A stretch of 64,000 nt of DNA from Mucilaginibacter lappiensis (GTDB lineage: Bacteria; Bacteroidota; Bacteroidia; Sphingobacteriales; Sphingobacteriaceae), in the NCBI RefSeq assembly GCF_900155965.1, contig NZ_FTMG01000007.1, positions 62,001-126,000 on the forward strand, read 5' to 3'. The notes beneath the pieces were generated by a model, which was not told where the DNA came from, did not search any database, and worked only from the letters and a program-made list of their open reading frames with translations. Below, piece by piece: positions 8,658 through 17,508 of the stretch; position 1 is the stretch's first letter; each line of letters begins with the position of its first letter. The position numbers and the translations under genes are program-made.

Positions 8658-8694
8658 AGTCTCCCCTTTCGGGGGAGATTTAGAGGAGGCTTTT
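8658..8694. repeat. CTCCCC/GGGGAG hairpin
   Basis: CTCCCC and GGGGGAG pair across TTTC, followed by a GAGGAGGC half. It starts just after the ACT-domain gene stop and could end its transcript, but no long T run follows. Confidence 0.5.
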
Positions 8695-8707
8695 CAAAAC
8701 TATTTAC

Positions 8708-8715
8708 TATTTTTG
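8708..8715 (+). promoter_or_regulatory. -7 element of pyrR
   Basis: TATTTTTG fits TAnnTTTG, with the ATG 19 bases beyond. It supports the start at 8734 rather than 8713, which lies inside this element. Confidence 0.6.
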
Positions 8716-8733
8716 CCCAAATCCACCCATACG

Positions 8734-9282
8734 ATGCAAAATCTTACACTGCTCGACGGACAAAAATTTCAGATCACCATACAACGTTTATGTCGCCAGT
8801 TGATTGAAAATCACGATGATTTTTCACAATCGGTACTCATTGGTATCCAACCCCGGGGCATATACCTGGCCAAACGCGTAGCCGAAGAACTCAGAAAAAT
8901 ATTACCCGGCAAAAGCATTTTACAGGGCGACCTGGACATTACCTTTTACCGCGACGATTTTCGAAGGCGCGAATCGCAACTGGTACCTAATCAAACCAAA
9001 ATAGATTTTATTATTGAAGGTAAAAAAGTGATCATGATGGATGACGTGCTTTGGACCGGCAGAACCATTCGCGCCGCTATGGATGCCATGCAGGCTTTTG
9101 GTCGCCCGGAAAAAGTGGAACTACTGGCTCTGGTTGATCGTCGTTACTCACGCCATATACCGGTATCAGCAGACTATGTAGGTATTGAAGTGGATTCCAT
9201 CGCATCGCAAAAAGTGGTTGTTAGCTGGAAAGATACCGATGGCGAAGATAAAATTGTGCTGGTATCTGAAGCAGCGGAGTAA
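8734..9282 (+). CDS. pyrR: PyrR regulator / uracil phosphoribosyltransferase
   Basis: The 182-residue protein has the PRPP-binding loop VIMMDDVLWTGRT at residues 99-111, standard for type I phosphoribosyltransferases, and the PyrR-like segments IGIQPRGIYLAKR and DITFYRDDF. In Gram-positive bacteria PyrR binds pyr mRNA and controls attenuation; it also converts uracil plus PRPP to UMP. Whether it regulates RNA in Bacteroidota is not shown here. The next metabolic gene is pyrB, but the two are separated by an inverted-repeat cassette of about 500 bases. Confidence 0.9.
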   Translation: MQNLTLLDGQKFQITIQRLCRQLIENHDDFSQSVLIGIQPRGIYLAKRVAEELRKILPGKSILQGDLDITFYRDDFRRRESQLVPNQTKIDFIIEGKKVIMMDDVLWTGRTIRAAMDAMQAFGRPEKVELLALVDRRYSRHIPVSADYVGIEVDSIASQKVVVSWKDTDGEDKIVLVSEAAE

Positions 9283-9286
9283 TATT

Positions 9287-9787
9287 ATTTCGGAATTCGG
9301 ATGTTCGATTTCGGATTTATTAAGAATTGATTTTTGATTTAAAAACTTGGATAAAGCAGAATTAAAACGAAGAACACAAAGATTTGCTATAGATGTCATC
9401 AAATTTATAGAAAGCCTTCCTCGTAAACGTTCGCTTGATGTTTTATCAAATCAATTAATCAGGTGTGCAACATCAATTGGTGCAAATTACAGGTCGGCAT
9501 GCAGAGGTAAATCAACCGCCGATTTTATTAATAAAATAATTATAGTTGAAGAAGAGGCTGATGAATCCATTTATTGGTTAGAGTTGATGGAAGAGTCGGA
9601 GCTTGTTAATTCAATTGGTATAACCATATTAAAAAAGGAAGCCAATGAACTCACAGCCATATTTACCGCCATAGGTAAAACGGCAAGAGAAAAACAGCGG
9701 CTTAATAAATTAGAGGTAAAAAAATAAATTTCAGAATCGAAATTCAGAAAATAATAAATCCGAAATCGAACATCCGAAATCCGAAAT
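9287..9787. mobile_element. Inverted-repeat cassette carrying a four-helix-bundle gene
   Basis: The 501-bp unit is bounded by 34-bp inverted repeats (9287-9320 and 9754-9787) that differ at one position by hand comparison. They share the core GATGTTCGATTTCGGATTT. The unit begins 4 bases after the pyrR stop and ends 9 bases before the pyrB start, so it looks inserted into a pyrR-pyrB operon. No target-site duplication and no transposase were found. Mobility is inferred from the position and from gene-less copies of the same repeat at 21.3 and 53.9 kb. Confidence 0.6.
9347..9727 (+). CDS. Four-helix-bundle protein (23S rRNA IVS / S23 family)
   Basis: The protein is 126 residues from a TTG start. 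It shows the hallmarks of the family named after proteins encoded in intervening sequences of 23S rRNA: FAIDVIKFIESLP near the start, SNQLIRCATSIGANYRSACRG (about 35-55) and EEEADESIYWLELM (about 66-80). These proteins are four-helix bundles that assemble as pentamers, and the fold is shared with the Avd accessory protein of diversity-generating retroelements. Neither an rRNA gene nor a reverse transcriptase is nearby. The start is uncertain, since only TTG is available after an in-frame stop. It sits inside the 34-bp inverted repeats. Confidence 0.85.
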   Translation: MDKAELKRRTQRFAIDVIKFIESLPRKRSLDVLSNQLIRCATSIGANYRSACRGKSTADFINKIIIVEEEADESIYWLELMEESELVNSIGITILKKEANELTAIFTAIGKTAREKQRLNKLEVKK

Positions 9788-9796
9788 ACAAAAGAA

Positions 9797-10723
9797 ATGG
9801 CAGGACTAAGCACAAGGCATTTATTAGGCATAAAAGATTTGAACCGGGCAGATATCGAACTGATATTTGAAACTGCCGATACTTTTAAATCGGTTTTGAA
9901 CCGGCCGATCAAGAAAGTGCCTTCTTTGCGCGATGTAACCATTGCCAACATATTTTTTGAAAACTCCACACGCACCCGTTTGTCGTTTGAACTGGCCGAA
10001 AAACGACTTTCGGCAGATGTGGTGAATTTCGCGGCATCCTCCTCTTCGGTAAGCAAAGGCGAAACACTGATTGATACGGTAAATAATATCCTGGCCATGA
10101 AGGTGGATATGGTGGTGATGCGCCACCCTTATGCCGGTGCAGGTATCTTCCTGTCCAAACACGTCAAAGCTCAGATTGTAAACGCCGGCGACGGCGCTCA
10201 TGAGCACCCTACCCAGGCCCTGCTGGATGCTTTCTCCATCCGCGAAAAATATGGTGATGTGGCGGGTAAAAAAGTGGTGATCGTAGGTGATATACTGCAT
10301 TCACGCGTAGCGCTTTCCAATATACTTTGTCTGAAGCAGCTAGGCGCCGAGGTAATGGTTTGCGGTCCTACCACACTGATCCCTAAATACATTGGCTCCC
10401 TGGGTGTAAAAGTCGAACACAATTTAATCAAGGCCCTCAACTGGTGCGATGTAGCCAATATGCTGCGCATACAGCTGGAGCGCCAGGACATTAAATATTT
10501 CCCTTCCCTGCGGGAGTACACCATGCTTTTCGGCCTCAATAAAACCATCTTAGATTCGCTGGATAAAGAGATCACGGTAATGCACCCCGGCCCTATCAAT
10601 CGCGGTGTGGAAATCACCAGTGACGTGGCCGACAGTAAGCAATCTATCATTCTTGACCAGGTAGAGAACGGTGTAGCCATACGCATGGCCGTGCTGTACC
10701 TGCTGGCCGGGCAAACGCCTTAA
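9797..10723 (+). CDS. pyrB: Aspartate carbamoyltransferase catalytic subunit
   Basis: The 308-residue enzyme joins carbamoyl phosphate and aspartate in the second step of pyrimidine synthesis. The carbamoyl-phosphate loop FFENSTRTRLSFE includes STRTR at residues 57-61, HEHPTQALLDAF lies near 135, and HPGPINRGVEI near the end completes the active site. Length is typical. No pyrI subunit gene follows. Its promoter must lie in, or read through, the inserted cassette, so expression may differ from that of an uninterrupted pyrRB operon. Confidence 0.95.
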   Translation: MAGLSTRHLLGIKDLNRADIELIFETADTFKSVLNRPIKKVPSLRDVTIANIFFENSTRTRLSFELAEKRLSADVVNFAASSSSVSKGETLIDTVNNILAMKVDMVVMRHPYAGAGIFLSKHVKAQIVNAGDGAHEHPTQALLDAFSIREKYGDVAGKKVVIVGDILHSRVALSNILCLKQLGAEVMVCGPTTLIPKYIGSLGVKVEHNLIKALNWCDVANMLRIQLERQDIKYFPSLREYTMLFGLNKTILDSLDKEITVMHPGPINRGVEITSDVADSKQSIILDQVENGVAIRMAVLYLLAGQTP

Positions 10724-10799
10724 TGATACGATAAACGTTTAATTTCTTAGCCCCATTTATATAACAATGCTTGTTATCAGCGTTGATAATCAAAGTAAA

Positions 10800-12239
10800 A
10801 TGATAAAGTTTAAGAATGTTTGCTGTTTATCCCTTTTTATAGTATTTGTAATTCACTCGGCACCTGCACTTGCCCAAAGCCGTCAGCAGGTAAAAACAGA
10901 TTCGGTTTTTGCACTGGTACAAAAGTTTTTTAATGCGCAAAAAGCCGATTCGCTTTACGCCCTTGGCGGCGAGTTATTCAAAAAAACATTAACCCCCGAA
11001 GGCTTCCGGTCGGTGGCCAACCAGCAACTTTTCCCTATGGGCGATATTAAAGGTTCGTCACTTGTTAGTTTCGTCAATAACAAAGTAAGTACATATAAAC
11101 TGATATTTGGAGCGGTTACCTTACAGCTGCAAATGAGTCTTGATCAGGACAATAAATTGGATCTTTTCCTGTTTCAACCATTTACCCAGGTAACTGCCGA
11201 CAAATTAAATCAGGCCGCCTCAACCAATAAGCTACTAACCTCCATGGATAAAGTGATCGAATCCGCCGTACGCCCGTACATTCAAAAGGCCAATACTGTT
11301 GGTTTAAGCGTAGGCGTTTTAAAAGATGGTAAAATAACCACTTATAACTATGGCGAAACTACCAAAGACAACAAGCAACTGCCTACGCTCCACACCATTT
11401 ACGAAATAGGGTCCATCACCAAAACGTTTACCGCCACGCTGCTGGCTTATTATGTAAACGAAGGCAAAGTAAAACTAACCGATCCTGTCACCAAATACCT
11501 GCCCGATTCTGTCGCCAAAAACCCAGAGCTAAAGTTGATCACGCTGGAGTCGTTAAGTAATCATACCTCGGGTTTGGCCCGCATCCCTGACAATCTAGAG
11601 GCTAATGCAACGGATGAGCTTAATCCTTATAAAGACTATATCAAACAACAGCTATTTACCTACCTCAAAACCTGTAAACTGAACAGTCAGCCGGGCGAAA
11701 GATATGATTACTCCAATTTAGGTGTTGGCTTGCTGGGAACCATTTTGTCAAAAGTAAGTGGTGAAACATTTGAGCAGATGGTGGCCGATATCATCTGCCG
11801 CCCCCTGGTGATGTCGAGTACTACACAGCGTTTAAGTCCGGCCCGGTTAAGCAATTTTGCAACCGTTTATAATATTACAGGCAACGAGACCCCGGCCTGG
11901 AATTTTGACGTTTTAGCCTCCTGCGGGGCGCTGCATTCATCTGTAAATGATCTGCTGGTATATGCGGAAGCCAATATGAATCCGGCCGCTGACAAGCTCG
12001 GGAAGGCCTTTGAGTTAACCCACCAGATTACCTTTAGCAAAGATGCCAAAATGGGACTGGCCTGGCACATAATTATTGTTGATGGTGTAGAGTATTACTT
12101 TCATAACGGGGGAACCTATGGCAGCAGCAGTTTCCTGGCATTCAACGCGCAAAAAAACCTGGCGGTAGTGATACTTTCCAACTCGGCCGAAAGTACAGAT
12201 GCTTTAGGCGTTAAAATGCTGCAGCTTCTGCAAAAGTAA
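10800..12239 (+). CDS. Secreted serine hydrolase (beta-lactamase/PBP4* fold)
   Basis: The product is 479 residues. Residues 1-26 form a signal peptide ending APALAQ. Residues about 30-140 resemble the DUF3887 domain (FALVQKFFNAQKADSLY). The rest is a class C beta-lactamase-like hydrolase with the nucleophile motif SITK (Ser at about 205), the YSN triad (about 303) in RYDYSNLGVG, and HNGGTYGSSS near the C-terminus in place of the KTG box. Such proteins are usually D-amino-acid or peptide esterases, not true beta-lactamases. I took the ATG at 10800 because it begins the signal peptide. No partner gene is apparent. Confidence 0.85.
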   Translation: MIKFKNVCCLSLFIVFVIHSAPALAQSRQQVKTDSVFALVQKFFNAQKADSLYALGGELFKKTLTPEGFRSVANQQLFPMGDIKGSSLVSFVNNKVSTYKLIFGAVTLQLQMSLDQDNKLDLFLFQPFTQVTADKLNQAASTNKLLTSMDKVIESAVRPYIQKANTVGLSVGVLKDGKITTYNYGETTKDNKQLPTLHTIYEIGSITKTFTATLLAYYVNEGKVKLTDPVTKYLPDSVAKNPELKLITLESLSNHTSGLARIPDNLEANATDELNPYKDYIKQQLFTYLKTCKLNSQPGERYDYSNLGVGLLGTILSKVSGETFEQMVADIICRPLVMSSTTQRLSPARLSNFATVYNITGNETPAWNFDVLASCGALHSSVNDLLVYAEANMNPAADKLGKAFELTHQITFSKDAKMGLAWHIIIVDGVEYYFHNGGTYGSSSFLAFNAQKNLAVVILSNSAESTDALGVKMLQLLQK

Positions 12240-12765
12240 GATAGGACTAAGGCATTAATAATCAAGCCATTCTATCTGTTAACCTGCTTAAACCTCAGGG
12301 TCCTCTACGAGTTTAGGTTAACCCATAAAATCTAAATGCGCACCGAATAAGGCTTAATAAGTAAGTTTATGATTAGGAGACTCCGCTGGAGTCCACTATT
12401 TCTTCAAATTTTGCCTATAAACACGTGGCCCCGCTGGGGCCGATAATGTTTTATAGTGTAAACAGTATGCCTGACGTGCTATTCGGCCCCAGCGGGGCCA
12501 CGTGTTTATAGTCCTAAAGTGCACATCAATAGGCTCCGTAGGTGCCTCCTATTGGAATTTTAGGTTAGCGAATTTTGTGGGTTAACTTTAATCTACGAGG
12601 GACCCAAAGGGGACGAAAGAGACAAACAATCCGGTCTTGCCGAACTTGAGTTTGAGCATCTTAGATATACAAGGTATACAGCAGAACATTAACTAAATTT
12701 CGTTCCCTCAGGGTCTTAAAAGGGAACCTGAGGAGACGAAGTTCGGTTCTATTATTAAAAACCGA
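12240..12765. repeat. Gene-free block of nested hairpins
   Basis: The largest hairpin has 28-bp perfect arms (12416-12443 and 12483-12510) containing GGCCCCGCTGGGGCC. Around it are smaller ones: GACTCCGCTGGAGTC near 12380, GGCTCCGTAGGTGCC near 12532, and CCTCAGG/CCTGAGG near 12707-12731. An outer imperfect pair brings GAGTTTAGGTTAACCCA (12309-12325) against TGGGTTAACTTTAATC (12578-12593). No convincing reading frame is present. Confidence 0.7.
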
Positions 12766-12904
12766 TGTCATTTCGAACGAACAGTGGGGTGGAATCATGC
12801 TTTGGGTGAGGAGAAATCTTTTGCGCCATGCATTACGGCTTGTCGCTCGTAAAAGATTTCTCCTCGCTCCCTCTCATTACCTCTGCTGCTCGTTCGAAAT
12901 GACA
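12766..12904. repeat. GTCAT-type palindromic element, copy 1
   Basis: Outer arms TGTCATTTCGAACGA and TCGTTCGAAATGACA are exact complements. Inner arms GAGAAATCTTTT and AAAAGATTTCTC pair as well. It belongs to a family of at least nine such elements in the window. The 89-codon reading frame across it is not a gene. Confidence 0.75.
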
Positions 12905-12950
12905 CTGCTTTTTGTAGATCACACAGAGCAAATCCAGACACACAAAAAAA

Positions 12951-12980
12951 CATCCCACCTTGCTACTGCAAAGCGGGATG
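12951..12980 (-). terminator. Terminator of the RND efflux operon
   Basis: On the minus strand a 13-bp stem with two G-T pairs (CATCCCGCTTTGC / GCAAGGTGGGATG, loop AGTA) is followed by TTTTTTTG. It lies 55 bases past the stop of the adaptor gene. Confidence 0.8.
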
Positions 12981-13034
12981 CAAACAAAAGTAATCAGTCA
13001 ACTGAATTAACTCAATCCTTATCCTATCAACTAA

Positions 13035-14156
13035 TTATTTATCTTTTACTGTTGATCCGTCCCTGATCTCGTCCGAAGCTACTTTTACCAGTTTATCATC
13101 TGGTTTCAGGTCGCCGTAAACTTCCATCATGTCGCCCGATGTTAAGCCTTTTTTGGCGTCAACCCATATTGCTTTATGGTTTACCACCTTAATTACAAAT
13201 ACCTTTTCGGTAGAAGTGTAAACAGCGGTTTTAGGCACCACATAGGCACTATCGCCACCAGGCAGCGGTACGCTTACTTCGGCAAACATGTGAGGCAAAA
13301 GTTTTTTGTCTTTATTGTATACGTCCATTTCTAAACGCTCAGATCTTAGCTTTTCATCCAAAGCGCCGGCTAAACGTTTCACCTGCGCTGTAAATTTTTG
13401 GTTGGGCAATGCTTTCACCGTAAAATCCACTTCGCTTTTGTTGCTTAATGAACCTGTAGAGCTTTCTGGTATAGATACTACCAAACGCAACCTTTTCTGA
13501 TCCTGCAGGGTAAACAGCGGATCGGTACTTTTACCACCCGGGCCTACATAGGCACCCAAATTCACGTTACGACTGGTGATAACTCCATCAAACGGAGCGC
13601 GTATTTCCAGGTAAGCCAGGTTAGCACCTACCTCTTTATAGGCAGATTTTGCAGCTTCCACATTAGCCAAATCTGAATTTTTCTTGGCTTCGGCCTGCTC
13701 CAGGTCATTCTGTGATACGGTACCAGGAGTTTTGCTGGTGCTTACCAATCTGTCATAAGTAGCCTTACTGGCATAGTAAATAGCCTCTTGTTGTTTTATT
13801 CTGGATTGTGCGCCTGCTAATTGCGAGTTGATTTCCGGTGCTTCCAAAACTACCAGCAATTGCCCCTGATGAACTTCGGAACCGATATCAACTAATAGTT
13901 TTTTCACATAGCTGTTCACCTTAGCGTACAGGTCAACCTGTTGGTAAGGAATCAGCTCGCCGGGAATAGTAACCGAGCCGCTCAACTTTCCTTTTTTAAC
14001 CGCAACCAGTTCAACCGATGGGGTTTCCACCGCTTCCTGTTGTTGCTCTTCGGCACTCTCTTTTTCTTTTTCTTCTGAATGACACGCACTCAGGAAACTT
14101 ACAGCTACCGCCAATACGGCAAGCATAAGGATCGATCTATTTTTAAGCTTTTTCAT
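13035..14156 (-). CDS. RND efflux periplasmic adaptor (lipoprotein)
   Basis: The 373-residue membrane-fusion protein has a lipoprotein signal (LAVAVSFLSAC, Cys about 25) and an acidic Glu/Gln-rich linker. A biotinyl-lipoyl-like domain follows, split by an alpha-hairpin (QLAGAQSRIKQQEAIYYASKATYDRL), then beta-barrel and proximal domains (AVYTSTEKVFVIKV). It bridges the inner-membrane pump and the outer-membrane channel. The ATG at 14156 overlaps the 3' end of the pump gene by 14 bases, so it is co-translated. It is the last gene of a tolC-pump-adaptor operon. Confidence 0.92.
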   Translation of the reverse strand: MKKLKNRSILMLAVLAVAVSFLSACHSEEKEKESAEEQQQEAVETPSVELVAVKKGKLSGSVTIPGELIPYQQVDLYAKVNSYVKKLLVDIGSEVHQGQLLVVLEAPEINSQLAGAQSRIKQQEAIYYASKATYDRLVSTSKTPGTVSQNDLEQAEAKKNSDLANVEAAKSAYKEVGANLAYLEIRAPFDGVITSRNVNLGAYVGPGGKSTDPLFTLQDQKRLRLVVSIPESSTGSLSNKSEVDFTVKALPNQKFTAQVKRLAGALDEKLRSERLEMDVYNKDKKLLPHMFAEVSVPLPGGDSAYVVPKTAVYTSTEKVFVIKVVNHKAIWVDAKKGLTSGDMMEVYGDLKPDDKLVKVASDEIRDGSTVKDK

Positions 14157-17100
14157 GATGATGCAAAGGGACATAAAATTTACTTTCTTTATCTTCTGGG
14201 TCTAATGATACTGATTGTGTACTGGCATTACCTTGTACCCAGGCAAAAACCAATGGTAATATTAACAGGGCTGCAAATGTTGAAGCAATAAGTCCGCCAA
14301 TAACCGCGCGGCCAAGCGGCGAGGTTTGGTCGCCACCTTCACCCAAACCGGATGCCATCGGGATCATACCTACAACCATCGCTAAACTGGTCATTAATAT
14401 AGGGCGCAAACGCAAAGCTACAGCTTCGCGGGCGGCTTTCAATGCGTCGCCGTTGTGTTTACGTAATTCTTCGGCATTGGTGATCAGTAATACCGCGTTG
14501 GATATGGATACACCTACCGACATGATCATACCCATGTAGGATTGCAGGTTGAGTGTTGCCCCGGTTATTTTAACCAGCAGTAACGACCCGAACAATACCG
14601 CCGGCACCGTTGACAATACTACAAACGACATCTTGAACGACTGGAAGTTGGCTGCCAGCATCAGGAATATCACGATAATAGCTACCAACAAACCTGATTG
14701 TAAACTATCCAGCGTATCGGTTAGCGTTTGGCTCAAACCGCGCATTTCTATAGTTAAGCCGTGCGGCAGTTTACCAATGGATTTAATAGCTTCCTGCACA
14801 TCGTGCGTAGCCGTGCCCAAATCTTTTTTGTTGATATTGGCTGTAACAGACATGGTTGGTATGGCACCAATATTATCATCTTCGCCGTTAGCTATGCCGG
14901 TTTTTACATCGGCCACATCACCTAAGGTTGGACGTGACTGATTAGCCAGTACAGGGATCTCCTTTACATCGTTCAGGCTGGCCATTTGATATTCAGGTAC
15001 CTGTACCTGTACCAGGTAGCTTAGCCCGGCACGTTCATCAATCCAGTTGTTTTTTTCGGTAAACCTTGATGATGAGGTAGAGGCAATCAGCGAGCGGGAG
15101 ATGTCATTTAAACCCACACCCAGTTGTGCCGCCCTTTGCCTGTCGATAGTAATATCTAACGACGGATAATTGAACGACTGACCTATCTGTGCATCGCGTA
15201 GATATTTGATCTGTTTTAATTTATCCAACACCTTGAAGGCATATTCCTGGTTTTGTTTCTTGTTTTTACCAGTCAAAGCTACCTCTATCGGTGTAGGCGA
15301 TCCCTGGCTCAGAATCTTATCCGTTAATTCTATCGGCTCAAAAGAGATCTTTATGCCGGGCATTCTTTGCGCTATAGAATCTCTGAATTTTTCTTTCAGA
15401 TCGTCCAGGTTCACTTTATAATCTTCGGTTAAGCTCACCTGCATCACCGCTTCCTGCGGACCAGCCATGAACATATATATCGGGTTGGTGGAGAACGATG
15501 AAGGGTGTGTACCCACCATAGTGGAAGTAATAGCAATGTGGTTTTTACCTACAATGTTACCCAGTATACGTTGTGCTTTTACTACCTCTATCTCGGTACG
15601 CTCCAAACGGGTACCATCCGGAGCACGTAAACGTACCTGGAAGGTTCCGGAGTTTACTTTAGGCAATACGTCACGGCCGATAATATTCAGGAGTAAAAAG
15701 GCTAAGCCACAAGCAGCAATAACATAAACAGTTACCAGGATTTTCCGGTTAGGCATCATCCTGTCCATCAGGCGCATAAAGCTATCCCTGAACCTGTCAA
15801 AACGGGTTACTTCTTTACCGGTATGTTCCAGAGCCCTTTTCATGGCTTTTTCTTTTTGCTCCCATGGCTCGCCTTCATCTTCCAAAGCAAAACCATCAGC
15901 ATGGCTGTGATCTTCGTGTTTGTTCACCATGATCCAGTTGGCCATGATAGGTACAAAGGTTTGCGCCAGGAAGTAAGAAACAATCATGGAGAAACCAATG
16001 GCCAGCGCCAGCGGCAGGAACAATGCTCCCGGTATACCTTTCATGGTAAAGGCCGGTGCAAATACAGCCAGGATACAAAACAGGATCAGCAATTTAGGGA
16101 AAGCGATCTCCTTACAGGCATCCCATATAGCCAAAGCCTTAGGTTTACCCATATCAAAGTGCTGGTGAATATTTTCGATCGTCACCGTCGACTCATCCAC
16201 CAGGATACCAATAGCCAGCGACAAACCGCTCAGCGTCATGATATTGATCGTCTGCCCAAAAAGCGAAAGGAAAAATATAGCTGATATAATACAGGTTGGA
16301 ATAGTTAATATTACGATGAGTGCCCCACGTTTATCGCCCAGGAACAACAATACCATTAAACCGGTTAATACCGCGCCTATAGCGCCTTCTTCGGCCAAAC
16401 TCTTCACCGCGTTAATTACATAAACCGATTGGTCAAACACGAACGACAATTTCACGTCATCCGGAACCAAAGCCTGGAAACGGGGCAATGCTTTTTTCAA
16501 ATTCTGAACCACATCCCAGGTGGATGCTGTGGCCGATTTGGTAATAGGCAGATAAACCGAACGCTTTCCGTTGATAAGCGCATAACCGTTGGTGATATCC
16601 GCACCGTCTTCCACGGTGGCTACATCATGTAAAAAAACTGTTTGTACTCCATTTTTGTATAATGGGATGTTACCAAAATCGGGAATCTTTTTAATGGTGG
16701 TGTTTGATGGGGCCAGGTAGTTATAGTCGCCTATACGTACGTTACCTGCCGGGGTATTCTGGTTGTTTTCGCGTAAAGCAGCCACGATCTGGTCGGGTGT
16801 TAAATTATGCGAGCGTAACAATCCGGGATCTACCTTGATTACCACGGTACGCTGGTTACCACCAAAAGGAGCCGGTGCCACCAGGCCGGGAACTGATGTA
16901 AATGCCGACCTTACGTAAACCAACGCAAAATCAAGCAACTCGTTGTTGGATCGGGTTGGGCTACTGAGCACCAACTGACCAACCGGTAGCGTGGAGGCAT
17001 CAAACCTCAAAATAAACGGAGGCTGCGAGCCCTGCGGGAATGCCGACTGGGCCCTATTGGTGAACGCCGTGACCTCCGCCGCGGCCTGTGCCATATTAGT

Positions 17101-17394
17101 ACCTTCGTAAAAAGTAACTTTGATCAGTGTTAAACCCTGTACATTTTTGGTTTCGATGGTTTTTACACCCGAAACAAAAAGCAGCAGGTTCACATATTGC
17201 TTACCAAAATAAGCCTCCATCTGGTCGGGGGTAAAACCTCCGTAAGGGTGGGATATATAGATAACCGGCAGGTTAAGATCAGGAAAGATATCTATCTTGA
17301 TAGTACGTACCGCATTGACCCCGAAAAAAAACAGTCCGGCAACTATAACCAATATGGTAATTGGTTTTTGTAGCGCCCCTTTGATCATTCCCAT
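14143..17394 (-). CDS. RND family efflux pump permease
   Basis: The 1083-residue protein has the twofold architecture of HAE/CusA-type RND pumps: an N-terminal helix, a large periplasmic loop, six helices, then a second loop and six helices. The motif GILVDESTVTIENI in helix 4 carries an Asp of the proton relay, though the usual double Asp is reduced to one (VDES). SGLSLAIGILVD, PILMTSLAMVVGMIPMA and GGLIASTFAALLILPLVFAWV are family segments. The tail is rich in His and Glu (PLHHHEKA). Substrate cannot be read from sequence; both drug and metal pumps are possible. Confidence 0.93.
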   Translation of the reverse strand: MGMIKGALQKPITILVIVAGLFFFGVNAVRTIKIDIFPDLNLPVIYISHPYGGFTPDQMEAYFGKQYVNLLLFVSGVKTIETKNVQGLTLIKVTFYEGTNMAQAAAEVTAFTNRAQSAFPQGSQPPFILRFDASTLPVGQLVLSSPTRSNNELLDFALVYVRSAFTSVPGLVAPAPFGGNQRTVVIKVDPGLLRSHNLTPDQIVAALRENNQNTPAGNVRIGDYNYLAPSNTTIKKIPDFGNIPLYKNGVQTVFLHDVATVEDGADITNGYALINGKRSVYLPITKSATASTWDVVQNLKKALPRFQALVPDDVKLSFVFDQSVYVINAVKSLAEEGAIGAVLTGLMVLLFLGDKRGALIVILTIPTCIISAIFFLSLFGQTINIMTLSGLSLAIGILVDESTVTIENIHQHFDMGKPKALAIWDACKEIAFPKLLILFCILAVFAPAFTMKGIPGALFLPLALAIGFSMIVSYFLAQTFVPIMANWIMVNKHEDHSHADGFALEDEGEPWEQKEKAMKRALEHTGKEVTRFDRFRDSFMRLMDRMMPNRKILVTVYVIAACGLAFLLLNIIGRDVLPKVNSGTFQVRLRAPDGTRLERTEIEVVKAQRILGNIVGKNHIAITSTMVGTHPSSFSTNPIYMFMAGPQEAVMQVSLTEDYKVNLDDLKEKFRDSIAQRMPGIKISFEPIELTDKILSQGSPTPIEVALTGKNKKQNQEYAFKVLDKLKQIKYLRDAQIGQSFNYPSLDITIDRQRAAQLGVGLNDISRSLIASTSSSRFTEKNNWIDERAGLSYLVQVQVPEYQMASLNDVKEIPVLANQSRPTLGDVADVKTGIANGEDDNIGAIPTMSVTANINKKDLGTATHDVQEAIKSIGKLPHGLTIEMRGLSQTLTDTLDSLQSGLLVAIIVIFLMLAANFQSFKMSFVVLSTVPAVLFGSLLLVKITGATLNLQSYMGMIMSVGVSISNAVLLITNAEELRKHNGDALKAAREAVALRLRPILMTSLAMVVGMIPMASGLGEGGDQTSPLGRAVIGGLIASTFAALLILPLVFAWVQGNASTQSVSLDPEDKESKFYVPLHHHEKA

Positions 17395-17430
17395 TATAAA
17401 TGTGTATTACTGTTATTAAAAATTAGCCCC

Positions 17431-17504
17431 CTCTAAATCTCCCCCGGCAGGGGAGACTTTTTTTAAAAGCCCTCCCTACCGGGGAGGGTTTGGGTGGGGC
17501 TACT
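17431..17504. repeat. Pair of G/C hairpins in the tolC-pump spacer
   Basis: TCTCCCCCGGCAGGGGAGA and CCCTCCCTACCGGGGAGGG are two successive hairpins flanked by CCCCCTC and GGGTGGGGCT. They fill the 114-base gap between tolC and the pump gene and could adjust read-through. Confidence 0.6.
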
Positions 17505-17508
17505 GTTA

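Noticed and set aside
9287..9787. Diversity-generating retroelement, suggested by the Avd-like fold
   Set aside because: No reverse transcriptase, template repeat or variable protein is in the window.
9571..10098. Open frame of 175 codons (-) across the cassette and pyrB
   Set aside because: It is antisense to the S23 gene and pyrB, both with clear motifs.
10800..12239. True beta-lactamase (resistance gene)
   Set aside because: The DUF3887 N-terminus and missing KTG box fit the broad serine-hydrolase group better.
12797..13066. Open frame of 89 codons (+)
   Set aside because: It lies across a GTCAT palindrome and the efflux terminator and its product has no recognisable pattern; it is a by-product of the repeats.
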